A DNA stretch of 64,000 nucleotides, taken from assembly GCA_014138725.1 (NCBI GenBank), contig JACJID010000003.1:682001-746000 (forward strand), read 5' to 3'. Shown here in pieces: positions 25,841-36,891 of the stretch. The notes beneath the pieces are model-generated. The model did not search any database. It saw only the letters and a program-made list of their open reading frames with translations, and was not told where the DNA came from. The position numbers and the translations under genes are program-made. The DNA is from Kutzneria viridogrisea. GTDB lineage: Bacteria; Actinomycetota; Actinomycetes; Mycobacteriales; Pseudonocardiaceae. Positions within the stretch are counted from its first letter, which is position 1; each line of letters begins with the position of its first letter.

Positions 25841-25870
25841 AAGGGCCCCTCCGATCGCGGAGGGGCCCTT
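25841..25870. terminator. Terminator between asnB and adenosine kinase
   Basis: Perfect 13-base arms AAGGGCCCCTCCG / CGGAGGGGCCCTT around ATCG, between two convergent stops. Confidence 0.88.
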
Positions 25871-25880
25871 CGCCGTCGGG

Positions 25881-27179
<1,299 letters not shown>

Positions 27180-27253
27180 TCCCCCACACATGCCAGGGAC
27201 GGCACACCGACTGGTGTGCCGCCCCTCGTCGGCTTCCCCCGCCTCGCGCAACC

Positions 27254-27482
27254 GCGTCTTCGCGCCGGTCCCGCGTCTTCGCGCCGGTCTCTGGACCGCG
27301 GGCCCACGATGATCACATCTGTCCAGTGATCATCGTGGGACAAGGGAAGAGACCGGGTCAGAGCGAAGACGCCGCGCCCCGGAGGGGCGCAGAGAGCGAA
27401 GCGGGCACAGCCATCAGTACCGAACCCACGCCCGCTCGGGAGAGCCCGCATCAGTCCAGCGGGCGACCCGAGCACCCCGTCG
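27254..27482 (+). repeat. Modular multi-hairpin repeat, copy 3
   Basis: Third copy of the element at 10.0-10.3 kb. Its first 17 bases (GCGTCTTCGCGCCGGTC) are duplicated. Inner stem CCCACGATGATCAC/GTGATCATCGTGGG keeps loop ATCTGTCCA; the small hairpin GCGCCCC-GGA-GGGGCGC and a third stem-loop with loop ATCAGTCCA follow, the last with an internal bulge. It lies between convergent genes and runs into a GAGTCCC array. Confidence 0.88.
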
Positions 27483-27488
27483 GAGACC

Positions 27489-27554
27489 GGGACTCACGCA
27501 CGTCTGACCGGGACTCGCGGCGTTGGGCGCGAGTCCCGCCCTGAGCAGGGACTC
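27489..27554. repeat. 21-bp phased GAGTCCC array, mixed orientation
   Basis: Cores GGGACTC at 27489 and 27510, GAGTCCC at 27531, and GGGACTC at 27548. The first three keep 21-base steps although the third is inverted. The last one overlaps the stop codon of the HesB-type gene. Confidence 0.8.
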
Positions 27555-27924
27555 AGTGGAACGAGTCTCCACACGCGCAGGACCCGCCCGCGTTCGGGTT
27601 GTCGATCGTGAAGCCCTGCTTCTCGATGGTGTCGACGAAGTCGATCGTCGCGCCCTGCACGTACGGCGCGCTCATCCGGTCCACGGCGACCTCGATGCCG
27701 CCGAAGTCGCGCAGCAGGTCCCCGTCGAGCGAGCGCTCGTCGAAGAACAGCTGGTAGCGCAGACCGGCGCAGCCACCGGGCTGGACGGCGATGCGCAGGC
27801 GCATGTCGTCGCGGCCCTCCTGGTCCAGCAGCGCCTTGGCCTTGGCCGCGGCCGCGTCGGTGAGCGTGACGCCGTGGGTCTGCTCCTCGGTCTTGGTCGC
27901 CTCGGCGGCGGTCTCCTGGCTCAT
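27553..27924 (-). CDS. HesB/ErpA-type A-type Fe-S carrier
   Basis: A 123-residue A-type iron-sulfur carrier/insertion protein. Conserved cysteines are in GGCAGLRY and in SCACGDSF near the C-terminus, which together bind an Fe-S cluster handed to client apoproteins. Matches Rv2204c in sequence and place. Start ATG with GAGGAG four bases before it. Clients nearby could include LipA, but that is inference. Confidence 0.9.
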   Translation of the reverse strand: MSQETAAEATKTEEQTHGVTLTDAAAAKAKALLDQEGRDDMRLRIAVQPGGCAGLRYQLFFDERSLDGDLLRDFGGIEVAVDRMSAPYVQGATIDFVDTIEKQGFTIDNPNAGGSCACGDSFH

Positions 27925-28018
27925 GACTCTCCTCGACGTCCTGCAAAGGGCATGTACACCTGTGGCAACACCGGTGCACGCGTGCGCATTCCCTCCCATG
28001 GTCGCACAACCTCGCGGC

Positions 28019-29053
28019 TCACCGGCGTGGCGTGCTGGACCACTGCCCCGCGACGTGCTCGGCGAGGCCGCGCAGGGTGCCCGCCGGGTCGTCCAGCGCG
28101 GCCCGCACGGAGCCGACGTGCTGGGCGACCGCGTAGGCCGCCTCGACGCCCACGGCGCCCATCTCGCGGCGGCCCACACTGACCTGACCTGCGAGGACGA
28201 GGCAGGGCACACCGCGCTCGGCGGCACCGGAGGCCACGGCGGTGACGAGCTTGCCGCGCAGTGACTGCCAGTCGAAGCTGCCCTCCCCGGTGACGGCCAG
28301 CTCGCAGTCGTCCAGCGCGGCGTCCAGCCCGGTGAGCTCGCGCACGAGCCCGGCGCCGGAGGTCAGCTCGGCGCCCAGCGCCAGCAGGCCCGCGCCGAGC
28401 CCACCGGCGGCACCGGCGCCCGGCAGGTCCCGCACGTCCCGGCCCGCGAGCTGGGCCAGTTCCCCGGCCCAGGCCGTCATGCGGGCTTCGAGTCGCCGCA
28501 CCGCGTCCGGGTCGGCGCCCTTCTGCGGGCCGAACACGTGGGCGGCCCCGTGCGGCCCGAGCAGTGGGTTCTGCACGTCGGAGGCGGCGACCAGGCGCAG
28601 GCCGGGCCGTTGACGGCCCAGCGCGGCGATCATGCCCGCGCCCCCGTCGGTGCTGCCCGAGCCGCCCAGCCCGATGACGGCGGTGTGCATGCCCGCTGCC
28701 CGCACGGCGGCGAGCAGCTCGCCAACGCCCCGGGTGTCGGCGCGTTCCGGCTCGCGGCCACCGGTGAGGTGCAGGCCGCACGCCTGGGCCGACTCCACGT
28801 AACCGGTGCCCTCGTGTTCCAGCCAGGTGGCGGTGACCGGCTCGCCGAGCGGCCCGGTGACGACCAGCTCGTGCCGTTGGCCGCCCAGCGCGGTGTGCAG
28901 CACGTCCACGAACCCGGGGCCGCCGTCGGACAGCGGCCGGAGCAGGAGCTGGTCCGCGGGGGCCGCGGACCGCCAGCCCTCGGCCATGGCCTGGGCGGCC
29001 TCGCGGGCGGTCAGCGTGCCGCCGAAGCAGTCCGGAGCGAGCAGTACGCGCAC
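28019..29053 (-). CDS. Glycerate kinase (GlxK family)
   Basis: A 344-residue glycerate kinase type II: APDCFGGTLTAREAAQAMAEG, LSDGGPGFVDVL, GLGGSGSTDGGAGM and TGEGSFDWQSLRGK are the family blocks for ATP and substrate binding. It makes 2- or 3-phosphoglycerate from glycerate. Equivalent to Rv2205c and in the same place. GTG start with TAGGTT eight bases ahead, so possibly leaderless. Confidence 0.9.
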   Translation of the reverse strand: MRVLLAPDCFGGTLTAREAAQAMAEGWRSAAPADQLLLRPLSDGGPGFVDVLHTALGGQRHELVVTGPLGEPVTATWLEHEGTGYVESAQACGLHLTGGREPERADTRGVGELLAAVRAAGMHTAVIGLGGSGSTDGGAGMIAALGRQRPGLRLVAASDVQNPLLGPHGAAHVFGPQKGADPDAVRRLEARMTAWAGELAQLAGRDVRDLPGAGAAGGLGAGLLALGAELTSGAGLVRELTGLDAALDDCELAVTGEGSFDWQSLRGKLVTAVASGAAERGVPCLVLAGQVSVGRREMGAVGVEAAYAVAQHVGSVRAALDDPAGTLRGLAEHVAGQWSSTPRR

Positions 29054-29094
29054 GCTCGGGGAACCTACCGGCAGTGGCCGGGGACACCCTGTCC

Positions 29095-29100
29095 TACCCT
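29095..29100 (+). promoter_or_regulatory. Leaderless -10 box of the DUF3043 gene
   Basis: TACCCT, six bases, then GTG. The minus-strand box for the divergent glycerate kinase (TAGGTT) lies about 30 bases to the left. Confidence 0.55.
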
Positions 29101-29106
29101 GGACAG

Positions 29107-29748
29107 GTGAGGTTCTTGCGCCGCAACCAAGCCGACAGCACCACCACCGCCGAAGAAGGGGCGGTGGACATCGAGCCGTCGGCAGACGGGGCCAAGGGTC
29201 ACACGCCGGGCAAGGGCAGGCCGACCCCCAAGCGCCGCGACGCCGAGGGCCGCAGGCGTGGCCCGGTTCCGCCGCCCCCGCGCACGTTCCGCGAGGCCAG
29301 GGCGCGCGGCACGCTGACCAAGGAGCAGCGCCGCCAGGAGGCCGCCGACCGCCGTCAGAAGATGATGGCCGGTGACGACCGCTACCTGATGCCCAAGGAC
29401 CGGGGCCCGGCCAAGGCGCTGGCCCGCGACATCATCGACTCGCGGCGCAACCTGATGGGCCTGTTCCTGTTCATGGCCCTGGTGGTGCTGGCCACCTACC
29501 CGATCAACATCATCTGGCCGGAGCTGTACATCCAGTCCTACGTGATGCTGGCCTGCATCGCGTTCCTGCTGGCCATGGTGATCGAGGCGGTCATGCTGGG
29601 CCGGATCGTGGCCAGGAAGGTGCGGGAGAAGTACCCGGACGACCTGACCAGGACCACCTCCTTCATCTGGTACACGTTCACCCGCGCCAGCCAGGCCCGC
29701 AGGCTGCGGGTGCCCAAGCCGAGGGTGCGTGCCGGCGAGGCGGTCTGA
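29107..29748 (+). CDS. DUF3043 membrane protein
   Basis: A 213-residue actinobacterial DUF3043 protein: very basic, Pro/Arg/Lys-rich N-terminal half (KGRPTPKRRDAEGRRRGP, then AADRRQKMMAGDDRYL and KDRGPAKALARDIIDSRRN), two membrane helices (about 120-140 and 148-170), and a short basic C-terminus. Role unknown. Matches Rv2206 in place. The GTG is preferred over an ATG 11 codons upstream because it opens on the family's FLRRN-type start at leaderless spacing from a TACCCT box. Confidence 0.82.
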   Translation: MRFLRRNQADSTTTAEEGAVDIEPSADGAKGHTPGKGRPTPKRRDAEGRRRGPVPPPPRTFREARARGTLTKEQRRQEAADRRQKMMAGDDRYLMPKDRGPAKALARDIIDSRRNLMGLFLFMALVVLATYPINIIWPELYIQSYVMLACIAFLLAMVIEAVMLGRIVARKVREKYPDDLTRTTSFIWYTFTRASQARRLRVPKPRVRAGEAV

Positions 29749-29783
29749 ACCACAATTCGTGAGCTGGGCTAACGAACTCGGAC

Positions 29784-29789
29784 TAGGCT
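29784..29789 (+). promoter_or_regulatory. Leaderless -10 box of the aldo-keto reductase gene
   Basis: TAGGCT, six bases, then ATG; no ribosome site. Confidence 0.6.
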
Positions 29790-29795
29790 TCGGGC

Positions 29796-30782
29796 ATGGA
29801 GTTCCGTCGTCTCGGCCGTAGCGGCCTCTCGGTCAGCGAGATCTCGTACGGCAACTGGATCACTCACGGCTCACAGGTCGAGGAAGACCGGGCCAAGGCT
29901 TGTGTGCACGCGGCGCTGGACGAGGGCATAACGACCTTCGACACCGCCGACGTGTACGCCAACACGGCGGCCGAGTCGGTGCTCGGCCGCGCCCTGGCCG
30001 GTCAGCGCCGGGAGAGCGTGGAGATCTTCACCAAGGTCTTCTGGCCCACCGGCCCGGGCGGTCCCAACGACAAGGGCCTGGGCCGCAAGCACATCATGGA
30101 GTCGGCCAACGCCTCGCTGCGCCGGCTGGGCACCGACTACGTGGACCTCTACCAGGCGCACCGCTTCGACCGGACCGTGCCGCTGGAGGAGACCTTCCTG
30201 GCCTTCTCCGACCTGGTCCGCCAGGGCAAGGTGCTCTACGTGGGCGTCTCGGAGTGGAACGCCGAGCAGATCGCCAGGGGCGCGGCCATCGCGCGTGAGC
30301 TGAACGTGCCGCTGATCTCCAACCAGCCCCAGTACTCGATGCTGTGGCGGGTCATCGAGTCCCAGGTGGTGCCCACCAGCGAGCGCGAGGGCATCAGCCA
30401 GATCGTCTGGTCCCCGATCGCCCAGGGCGTGCTGACCGGCAAGTACCTGCCCGGCCAGCCCGCGCCGGAGGGCTCACGGGCCACCGACGAGAACGGCCGC
30501 AACTTCGTGTCCCGGTTCCTGCGCGACGACCTGCTGGAGAAGGTCCAGCAGCTCAAGCCGCTGGCCCAGGAGGCGGGGCTGAGCATGGCCCAGCTCGCGG
30601 TGGCCTGGGTGCTGCAGAACCCGAACGTGGCCTCGGCGATCATCGGCGCGACCCGCCCCGAGCAGGTCAGCGAGAACGTCAAGGCGGCCGGGGTGAAGCT
30701 GGAGCCCGAGCTGCTGGAGCGCATCGACAAGGTGCTCGAGGGCGTGGTGCAGGACGACCCGAGGCTGACCGTCAGCCCGTAG
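29796..30782 (+). CDS. Aldo-keto reductase, Kv-beta-like family
   Basis: A 328-residue NADPH-dependent aldo-keto reductase resembling voltage-gated K-channel beta subunits and YghZ-type enzymes. The catalytic tetrad is visible: Asp and Tyr in FDTADVYANTAAE, Lys in EIFTKVFWP, His in LYQAHRFD. NPNVASAIIGATRPEQVSEN is the cofactor-binding end. The substrate is unknown. Single gene ended by a strong hairpin. Confidence 0.9.
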   Translation: MEFRRLGRSGLSVSEISYGNWITHGSQVEEDRAKACVHAALDEGITTFDTADVYANTAAESVLGRALAGQRRESVEIFTKVFWPTGPGGPNDKGLGRKHIMESANASLRRLGTDYVDLYQAHRFDRTVPLEETFLAFSDLVRQGKVLYVGVSEWNAEQIARGAAIARELNVPLISNQPQYSMLWRVIESQVVPTSEREGISQIVWSPIAQGVLTGKYLPGQPAPEGSRATDENGRNFVSRFLRDDLLEKVQQLKPLAQEAGLSMAQLAVAWVLQNPNVASAIIGATRPEQVSENVKAAGVKLEPELLERIDKVLEGVVQDDPRLTVSP

Positions 30783-30793
30783 TCGCGAAGTCG

Positions 30794-30823
30794 GGAGGGC
30801 CGGTCCGCGCGGACCGGCCCTCC
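30794..30823. terminator. Terminator after the aldo-keto reductase gene
   Basis: Perfect 13-base arms GGAGGGCCGGTCC / GGACCGGCCCTCC with a four-base loop, 12 bases past the stop codon. Confidence 0.85.
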
Positions 30824-30868
30824 TCGTCATGCCGGGTCAGGCCAGTTCCTCCTTGCCGGACAACGCGG

Positions 30869-31066
30869 TCACGGCGCGTGCAGGCTCATCGGGCCGTAGA
30901 TCACGTCCGCGCCCTCGATCAGCGTGACCTGGTCGACCCCCGCGTCGGCCAGGTCCGAGAACTCGGCGCTGAGCCAGTCCTCGGCCTCCTGCCTGTCCTC
31001 GAACACCTCGTCGGGACCGGGCACCTCGTTGCCGTCGAGATCGCTGTACCGCCACCGGAACGCCAT
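30869..31066 (-). CDS. Small conserved actinobacterial protein, 65 residues
   Basis: A 65-residue protein (FRWRYSDLDGNEVPG at the start, VIYGPMSLHAP at the end) of a type I recognise as widespread and conserved in actinobacteria, often beside cobalamin genes; its function is not known. Acidic, with FEDRQEAEDWLSAEF as one helix. ATG with TACCTT seven bases before it, so leaderless. Divergent from cobU with overlapping promoter boxes. Confidence 0.78.
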   Translation of the reverse strand: MAFRWRYSDLDGNEVPGPDEVFEDRQEAEDWLSAEFSDLADAGVDQVTLIEGADVIYGPMSLHAP

Positions 31067-31073
31067 ACCGGCA

Positions 31074-31083
31074 AAGGTAGCCT
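31074..31083. promoter_or_regulatory. Overlapping divergent -10 boxes, small ORF / cobU
   Basis: AAGGTAGCCT holds TACCTT on the minus strand and TAGCCT on the plus strand, sharing two bases, with starts 7 and 8 bases away. The two genes therefore compete for one promoter site. Confidence 0.6.
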
Positions 31084-31091
31084 GACCACCT

Positions 31092-31616
31092 GTGCGATCA
31101 GTGCGGACACTCGTGCTCGGTGGCGCGCGGTCCGGCAAGTCCGCGCACGCCGAGGGACTCGTCTCGGCGGACGAGCAGGTCACCTACGTGGCCACCGGCA
31201 GGCGTGATCCCGGCGACGCCGCCTGGCAGGCCCGCATCGCGGCGCACGTCAGCCGCAGGCCCGCGCACTGGCGCACGGTGGAGGCAGGCGACCTGCCTCC
31301 CGTGCTGGCCGCGGCCACGGGAACGCTGCTGGTGGACGACATCGCGACCTGGCTGACCGGGGCCCTGGACGACACCGGGGCCTGGGACGGGGACCTGTCC
31401 GGGGCGCGGGCCCGCTGCGAGGAACTGGTCGCCGCCGTGCGGGCCTGCCCGTCCAAGATCGTTCTGGTGTCCGCCGAGGTCGGGTTGGGCGTGGTGCCCG
31501 CGACCCCCTCTGGCAGGCTCTTCCGCGACGAGCTGGGCTCGCTCAACGCGAGGCTGGCCGAGGTGTGCGACGAGGTGCTGCTGCTCGTCGCCGGTGTCCC
31601 GCTGCGGCTTCGCTGA
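31092..31616 (+). CDS. cobU: Adenosylcobinamide kinase / guanylyltransferase
   Basis: A 174-residue CobU with P-loop [20 protein letters not shown], the [11 protein letters not shown] block around the GTP-binding His, and LVDDIATWL. It phosphorylates adenosylcobinamide and adds GMP, preparing the nucleotide-loop step of B12 synthesis. First gene of cobU-cobT-cobS. GTG start at leaderless distance from TAGCCT. No cobalamin riboswitch is visible before it. Confidence 0.93.
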   Translation: MRSVRTLVLGGARSGKSAHAEGLVSADEQVTYVATGRRDPGDAAWQARIAAHVSRRPAHWRTVEAGDLPPVLAAATGTLLVDDIATWLTGALDDTGAWDGDLSGARARCEELVAAVRACPSKIVLVSAEVGLGVVPATPSGRLFRDELGSLNARLAEVCDEVLLLVAGVPLRLR

Positions 31617-31626
31617 GAGGATTGCC

Positions 31627-32703
31627 TTGACCGAGATCGAGTTCCCCGCCGTCATGCCGCCGGACGCCGCTGCCCGGCGGGAAGCCGTGGCACGGCACGA
31701 GAAGCTCACCAAGCCAGCCGGTTCACTTGGCAGGCTGGAGGAGCTGGGCGTGTGGGTCGCGGCCTGCCAGAGCAGCTGCCCGCCCAAGCCGTTCGCGCGG
31801 CCCAGAGTCGTGGTGTTCGCGGGCGACCACGGCATCGCCAGGCACGGGGTCTCGGCCTACCCCAGCGAGGTCACCGGCCAGATGGTGGCCAACTTCCTCA
31901 CCGGGGGCGCGGCGGTCAACGTGCTGGCCGGGGTCGCGGGCGCCACCGTGCGCGTGGTGGACCTGGCGGTGGACGCCGACACCCCGGAACGGGTCAGCGC
32001 GCACAAGGTGCGGCGTTCCAGCGGGTCCATCGACCGCGAGGACGCGCTCACCGAGGAACAGGTGCACGCCGCGCTGGTCGCGGGCAGGGCCATCGCCGAC
32101 GAGGAGGTCGACGGCGGGGCCGACCTGCTGATCGCGGGCGACATGGGCATCGGCAACACCACCCCCGCCTCGGTGCTGATCGCCGCGCTGACCGGTGAGG
32201 AGCCGGTGGCCGTGGTGGGCAGGGGCACCGGCATCGACGACACCGCGTGGATGCGCAAGGCCGCCGCGATCCGCGACGCGCTGCGCAGGGCCCGCACCGT
32301 GATCAGTGACCCGGTCGCCCTGCTGCGCACCGCCGGTGGCGCCGACCTGGCCGCGATGGCCGGGTTCCTGGCGCAGGCCGCGATCCGCCGCACGCCGGTG
32401 CTGCTGGACGGGCTGGTCGTCGGCGCCGCCGCGCTGGTCGCCGAGGACCTCGCGCCCGGCGCCCGCGAGTGGTGGGTCGCCGGGCACCGCTCCGCCGAGC
32501 CCGCGCACGGCTTCGTGCTCAGCCACCTCGGGCTCACCCCGGTCGTCGAGTTCGGCATGCGCCTGGGCGAGGGCTCCGGCGCACTGGTCGCACTGCCCGT
32601 GCTGACCATGGCCACCAAGGTGCTCAGCGAGATGGCCACCTTCGAAGACGCTGGGGTGTCCACCGCCGAGGCCGAACTCACCTCCGGCCCCGTCGAGGAG
32701 TGA
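31627..32703 (+). CDS. cobT: Nicotinate-nucleotide-dimethylbenzimidazole phosphoribosyltransferase
   Basis: A 358-residue CobT that activates the lower ligand base to alpha-ribazole phosphate. Family blocks: [45 protein letters not shown] and the catalytic Glu in [11 protein letters not shown]. The TTG start is chosen because GAGAGG lies six bases before it just after the cobU stop; an alternative GTG lies inside cobU. Overlaps cobS by one base (TGATG). Confidence 0.93.
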   Translation: MTEIEFPAVMPPDAAARREAVARHEKLTKPAGSLGRLEELGVWVAACQSSCPPKPFARPRVVVFAGDHGIARHGVSAYPSEVTGQMVANFLTGGAAVNVLAGVAGATVRVVDLAVDADTPERVSAHKVRRSSGSIDREDALTEEQVHAALVAGRAIADEEVDGGADLLIAGDMGIGNTTPASVLIAALTGEEPVAVVGRGTGIDDTAWMRKAAAIRDALRRARTVISDPVALLRTAGGADLAAMAGFLAQAAIRRTPVLLDGLVVGAAALVAEDLAPGAREWWVAGHRSAEPAHGFVLSHLGLTPVVEFGMRLGEGSGALVALPVLTMATKVLSEMATFEDAGVSTAEAELTSGPVEE

Positions 32704-33434
32704 TGCGCGGCCTGCGGCTGGCCCTGTCCTGGCTGACCGTGCTGCCGGTGCCCGCCCCCGAGGTGGACGGGCGCAGCGGGGCCCGGGCCATCAGCTGGGC
32801 GCCGGTGGTCGGACTGCTGCTCGGCGGGCTCGCTTCCGGGCTGTTGCTCGGGCTCGGCCTGCTCGGCGCCCCGCCACTGCTGGCCGGGCTGCTCGTGGTC
32901 GCCGCGCTGGCCCTGCTCACCCGGGGCATGCACCTGGACGGGCTGGCCGACACTGCCGACGGCCTCGGTTGCTACGGGCCGCCCGAACGCGCGCTGGCCG
33001 TCATGAAGGACGGTGGTGCGGGGCCCTTCGCCGTGGTCACGCTCATCCTCGTGCTCGGTGTGCAGGCCACCGGCATGTCCGCCGACCGCTGGGGCGCCCT
33101 GCTCCTCGCCGTCACCACCGGGCGGATCGCCTTCACCTGGTGCTGCCGCCGCGGGGTGCCCGCCGCCCGGCCGACCGGCCTCGGCGCGCTCGTCGCCGAC
33201 ACCCAGCCGCTGGCCATACCCGTGTCCTGGACCCTGGCGGCTCTCGGTGGCGCCTGGTTCGCCGTACCCGGACACCCCTGGCTCGGCCCCGTCGCCGTGC
33301 TGCTCGCGACCGGCGTGCCGGTGCTGCTCGTCCACCACGCCCGGCGCCGCTTCGGCGGGGTCACCGGCGACGTGCTCGGCGCCGCCTGCGAACTCGGCAC
33401 GACGGTGGTGCTGGTGGTGTGCTCACTGGGCTAG
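32703..33434 (+). CDS. cobS: Adenosylcobalamin-5'-phosphate synthase
   Basis: A 243-residue membrane protein with about six helices, joining adenosylcobinamide-GDP to alpha-ribazole (phosphate). The signature HLDGLADTADGLGCYG and the RALAVMKDGGAGPF block are clear. The start is fixed by TGATG coupling with cobT. Last gene of the salvage/late-assembly unit, which suggests the cell can finish B12 from cobinamide; the corrin ring genes are not in the window. Confidence 0.93.
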   Translation: MRGLRLALSWLTVLPVPAPEVDGRSGARAISWAPVVGLLLGGLASGLLLGLGLLGAPPLLAGLLVVAALALLTRGMHLDGLADTADGLGCYGPPERALAVMKDGGAGPFAVVTLILVLGVQATGMSADRWGALLLAVTTGRIAFTWCCRRGVPAARPTGLGALVADTQPLAIPVSWTLAALGGAWFAVPGHPWLGPVAVLLATGVPVLLVHHARRRFGGVTGDVLGAACELGTTVVLVVCSLG

Positions 33435-33457
33435 CACTACTTGTCAGACCCCCGGCC

Positions 33458-33463
33458 TAGCGT
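33458..33463 (+). promoter_or_regulatory. Leaderless -10 box of a GNAT gene
   Basis: TAGCGT, seven bases, then ATG. Confidence 0.55.
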
Positions 33464-33470
33464 CGAGTGC

Positions 33471-33992
33471 ATGACAGAGATCCGGCTGAGGCCATGGGCA
33501 GCGCAGGACCTGCCGCTGCTGCGCGCGCAGAACACCGCGGAGATGACGGCTCACCTGGGCGGGCCGGAGGCGGAGAGCGCGCTGCTGGACCGACATCGCA
33601 GGTACCTGGACACGACCGAGCCGGGCCAGATGTACGTGGTGCTGCTCGACGAGGTGGCGGCGGGCGGGATCGGCTACTGGGAGAGGCAGTGGCGGGGCGA
33701 GCTGGTCTACGAGACCGGCTGGCATGTGCTGCCGGGGTTCCAGGGACGCGGCATCGCCTCGCGGGCGGCCGCGCAGGTGGCCCGGTTGGCGGCGGCCGAG
33801 GGCGTGCACCGGGAACTGCACGCGTTCCCGCCGGTGACCAACGGAGCCTCGATCGCCGTGTGCCGGAAGGCGGGGTTCAGCCTGCGCGGGGAGTGCGACT
33901 TCGAATACCCGAAGGGCACCTGGATCCGTTGCGAGGACTGGTGGTTGCCGCTGACGCGTGCCCCTCAGGGACCTGCGGGGCACGCGTCATGA
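33471..33992 (+). CDS. GNAT-family acetyltransferase (RimJ/RimL-like)
   Basis: A 173-residue GNAT protein: TEIRLRPWAAQDLPLLRAQN at the start, the cofactor loop PGFQGRGIASRAAAQV and the closing NGASIAVCRKAGFSLRGECD, as in the RimJ/RimL branch that modifies protein N-termini or small amines. The substrate is unknown. Follows cobS by 36 bases but has its own promoter box. Converges closely (6 bases) on ilvE. Confidence 0.82.
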   Translation: MTEIRLRPWAAQDLPLLRAQNTAEMTAHLGGPEAESALLDRHRRYLDTTEPGQMYVVLLDEVAAGGIGYWERQWRGELVYETGWHVLPGFQGRGIASRAAAQVARLAAAEGVHRELHAFPPVTNGASIAVCRKAGFSLRGECDFEYPKGTWIRCEDWWLPLTRAPQGPAGHAS

Positions 33993-33997
33993 CGGCA

Positions 33998-35098
33998 TCA
34001 GCCCAGCGGGACCATCCAGCCGTGCTTGTCGGCGACGACGCCGCGCTGCAGGCCGGTGAGGGTCTCCCGCAGCTTCATGGTCACCTCGCCCGCCTGGCCG
34101 CCGCCGATGGCGAACTCGCCCCCGGCGTGCTTGGCGCTGCCCACGGGGGTGATCACGGCGGCCGTGCCGCAGGCGAACACCTCGGTCAGCTCACCGGTCT
34201 CGGCCTTCTTCTCCCACTCCTCGGTGGAGATCTTGCGCTCCTCCACGGCGTAGCCGAGGTCGCTGGCCAGCCGCAACAGGGAGTCGCGGGTGATGCCGGG
34301 CAGCAGGGCGCCGGACAGCTCGGGCGTGACCACCTTGGCGTTGGCGCCGGAGCCGAGCACGAAGAACAGGTTCATCCCGCCCATCTCCTCGACCCAGTGC
34401 CGCTCCACGGCGTCCAGCCAGACGACCTGGTCACAGCCCTGCGCGGCGGCCTGGGCCTGGGCCTGCAGCGAGGCGGCGTAGTTGCCAGCGCACTTGGCGG
34501 CGCCGGTGCCACCGGGCGCGGCGCGCACGTACTCGGTGCACAGCCACACGCTCACCGGCTTGAGGCCACCGGAGAAGTAGGACCCGGCGGGCGAGGCGAT
34601 CAGCGTGTACAGGTACTCCTTCGCGGGCCGCACCCCCAGCCCCTTCTCGGTGGAGATCATGAACGGCCGCAGGTAGAGCGACTCCTCCTGCTGGGTGGGC
34701 ACCCACCGGCCGTCCACGGCCAGCAGTTCCCGCAGCGAGCCGAGGAACAGCTCGTCGGGCAGTTCGGGCATCGCGAGCCTGCGCGCGGAGGCGCGGAAGC
34801 GCTCGGCGTTGGCCTCGGGGCGGAACGAGGCGATGGAGCCGTCGGCGTGGCGGTAAGCCTTGAGCCCCTCGAAGATCGCCTGTCCGTAGTGCAGCACCAT
34901 GGCCGCCGGATCGAGCTCCAGCGTCTGGTAAGGCCGCACGGTGGCGTCGTGCCAACCCTGCTCCGTGTTCCAGCTGACCGTCACCATGTGGTCGGTGAAG
35001 TGCTGTCCGAAGCCCGGCTTGGCCAGTACCTCGGCCACCCGCTCCGGGGTCGCCGGGTTGGGGTGCGGGGTACGGGTGAACAAGCTGCCTGGCGTCAT
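33998..35098 (-). CDS. ilvE: Branched-chain amino acid aminotransferase
   Basis: A 366-residue class IV PLP aminotransferase, last step of Ile, Leu and Val synthesis. The PLP Lys is in [26 protein letters not shown] and [10 protein letters not shown] are family blocks. Same place as Rv2210c. ATG start. Monocistronic; the DUF402 gene lies 75 bases upstream on the same strand. Confidence 0.95.
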   Translation of the reverse strand: MTPGSLFTRTPHPNPATPERVAEVLAKPGFGQHFTDHMVTVSWNTEQGWHDATVRPYQTLELDPAAMVLHYGQAIFEGLKAYRHADGSIASFRPEANAERFRASARRLAMPELPDELFLGSLRELLAVDGRWVPTQQEESLYLRPFMISTEKGLGVRPAKEYLYTLIASPAGSYFSGGLKPVSVWLCTEYVRAAPGGTGAAKCAGNYAASLQAQAQAAAQGCDQVVWLDAVERHWVEEMGGMNLFFVLGSGANAKVVTPELSGALLPGITRDSLLRLASDLGYAVEERKISTEEWEKKAETGELTEVFACGTAAVITPVGSAKHAGGEFAIGGGQAGEVTMKLRETLTGLQRGVVADKHGWMVPLG

Positions 35099-35173
35099 GC
35101 GCTCAGGCTAACCCCTCACCGGCCAGCAGAAAATCGTCATCCCGAGGATCGGACGTCCAACCATCTCATCGAG

Positions 35174-35791
35174 CTACCACCCGGTGGCGGGCAGCGTCGG
35201 CGCAGGCCAGGACGGGTCGGGCCGGAAGTCGCACCAGGTGCCGTCGAAGGGGAACCGGGCCGCCTCGGCCAGCGCGATCAGCCGCTCCCCCTCCGCGCGC
35301 AGCTGCGCGAGGTGCTCGGCGGTCATCCGCCCGGCGTCCACCGAGGCGTCGGCCTCGTCCTCGTCCTTCCACTCCCACCGGCGGTCCGGCTCGACCCACA
35401 CGTCCAGCGCGCCGTCCACCCGGTCCACAGTGGACTCACCGCGGCCCAGCGGGATCTCCAGGTTCACGTACCAGCCGAGGAACTCGCCCGCCGAGTCGAA
35501 GAACCACCAGGTGCTGGACCACTCGTTGTCGTCGACCACCCGCAGGGTGGAGGTGCGCCGCCAGGTGTCCGGGAAGCGCTTGCGGGGCGTGGTGAACCGG
35601 ACCTCCAGCGGCAGGTCCCTGGGGTCGGTGCCGTCCTCCAGCCGGGTGCCGACGATCGGCGTGTCCCTGGGCAGCCAGCCGACCAGCCGCTGACCGTCGT
35701 CGGAGAGCACGCGCAGCGGGTGGACCTGGCCCAGCGAGCCGTCGAGCCGGCAGAACCGCAGCAGCGCGGTGTCCCCCTCGGTCCAGATCAC
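35174..35791 (-). CDS. DUF402 (FomD-like) protein
   Basis: A 205-residue DUF402 protein; family members are nucleotide phosphatases or barrel proteins related to Fom[28 protein letters not shown] and the acidic stretch [16 protein letters not shown] are characteristic, with acidic residues that may bind metal. GTG start overlaps the gcvT stop (GTGA), so it is translationally coupled; a link with glycine cleavage is unproven. Confidence 0.75.
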   Translation of the reverse strand: MIWTEGDTALLRFCRLDGSLGQVHPLRVLSDDGQRLVGWLPRDTPIVGTRLEDGTDPRDLPLEVRFTTPRKRFPDTWRRTSTLRVVDDNEWSSTWWFFDSAGEFLGWYVNLEIPLGRGESTVDRVDGALDVWVEPDRRWEWKDEDEADASVDAGRMTAEHLAQLRAEGERLIALAEAARFPFDGTWCDFRPDPSWPAPTLPATGW

Positions 35792-36891
35792 CGGACGTGC
35801 GATTCGACGAAGGGCGGCTTCACGACCTCACAGCGCAGCGAACGGCCGCGCACGTCGAGCACCAGCTCGGTCCCCGGGGGCACCGCGCCGTCCAGCAGGG
35901 CCAGCGCGATCCCGGTCCGCAGCGTGGGCGAGAACGTGCCGGAGGTGGTCTCGCCGATCCTGCCGCCACCCGTGTCCAGCACCGCCATGCCCGCCCTGGG
36001 CACACCCCGGTCCAGTGCGCGCAGCCCATGCAGGCGCCGCGCGGGCCCGTTCTCCTTCTCCGCGCGCAACGCCTCGTGCCCCCAGAACCCCGGCTTCTTC
36101 CAGCCCACGGCCCAGCCCGCACCGGCCTGCACCGGGCTGATCTCCAGCGAGAGGTCCTGGCCGTGCAGGGGGTAGCCCATCTCGGTGCGCAGCGTGTCCC
36201 GCGCGCCGAGCCCGCACGGCTTGCCGCCCAGCGGTTCGGCGGCGGCCAGCAGGGCGTGCCACAGCGCGGTCGTGTCGGCCCAGCGCGGCAACAGCTCGTA
36301 GCCGTGCTCCCCGGTGTAGCCGGTGCGGCACACGCGGACCGGGGTACCGGCGAAGCTCGCGTCGGCGAAGGCCATGTACTCCAGCTCGGTGGGCAGGCCG
36401 AGCGCGGCGAGGACCTCAGCCGAACGCGGGCCCTGCACGGCCAGCACCCCGTGCTCGCGGTGCTGGTCGGTGACGGTGATCCCGGCAGGTGCCTGGGCGG
36501 CGAGCAGCTCGCAGACCCGCGCGGTGTTGGCCGCGTTGGGCACCAGGAACACCTCCTCGGCGCCCACCAGGTAGGCGATCAGGTCGTCCACCACGCCGCC
36601 GGAATCGGTGCAGCACAAGGTGTACTGCGCCTTGCCGGGTGCGATGCGGCCCAGGTCGTTGGTCAGCGCGGAGTTGACGAACTCGGCGGCGCCCGGCCCG
36701 GCGACCAGGGCCTTGCCCAGGTGCGACACGTCGAAGACGCCGACGGACTCGCGCACCGCTGTGTGCTCGGCGACGACACCGCCCTCGGCGTACTGGATGG
36801 GCATCTGCCAGCCGCCGAACGGGGCGAACGTGGCCTTCAGCTCGGTGTGGGCGGCGTGCAGCGGGCTCAGCAGCAACGAGGTGTCCGTCAC
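35788..36891 (-). CDS. gcvT: Glycine cleavage system T protein
   Basis: A 367-residue aminomethyltransferase moving the methylene group from the lipoyl arm of GcvH to tetrahydrofolate. Typical features: [44 protein letters not shown] and the Asp-containing [19 protein letters not shown]. No gcvP or gcvH nearby, as in mycobacteria (Rv2211c stands alone). GTG start overlaps the permease stop by four bases. Confidence 0.94.
   Translation of the reverse strand: MTDTSLLLSPLHAAHTELKATFAPFGGWQMPIQYAEGGVVAEHTAVRESVGVFDVSHLGKALVAGPGAAEFVNSALTNDLGRIAPGKAQYTLCCTDSGGVVDDLIAYLVGAEEVFLVPNAANTARVCELLAAQAPAGITVTDQHREHGVLAVQGPRSAEVLAALGLPTELEYMAFADASFAGTPVRVCRTGYTGEHGYELLPRWADTTALWHALLAAAEPLGGKPCGLGARDTLRTEMGYPLHGQDLSLEISPVQAGAGWAVGWKKPGFWGHEALRAEKENGPARRLHGLRALDRGVPRAGMAVLDTGGGRIGETTSGTFSPTLRTGIALALLDGAVPPGTELVLDVRGRSLRCEVVKPPFVESHVR

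Noticed and set aside
30869-33434. Cobalamin riboswitch before cobU
   Set aside because: The gap to the divergent small gene is only 25 bases and contains promoter boxes, no room for the aptamer.
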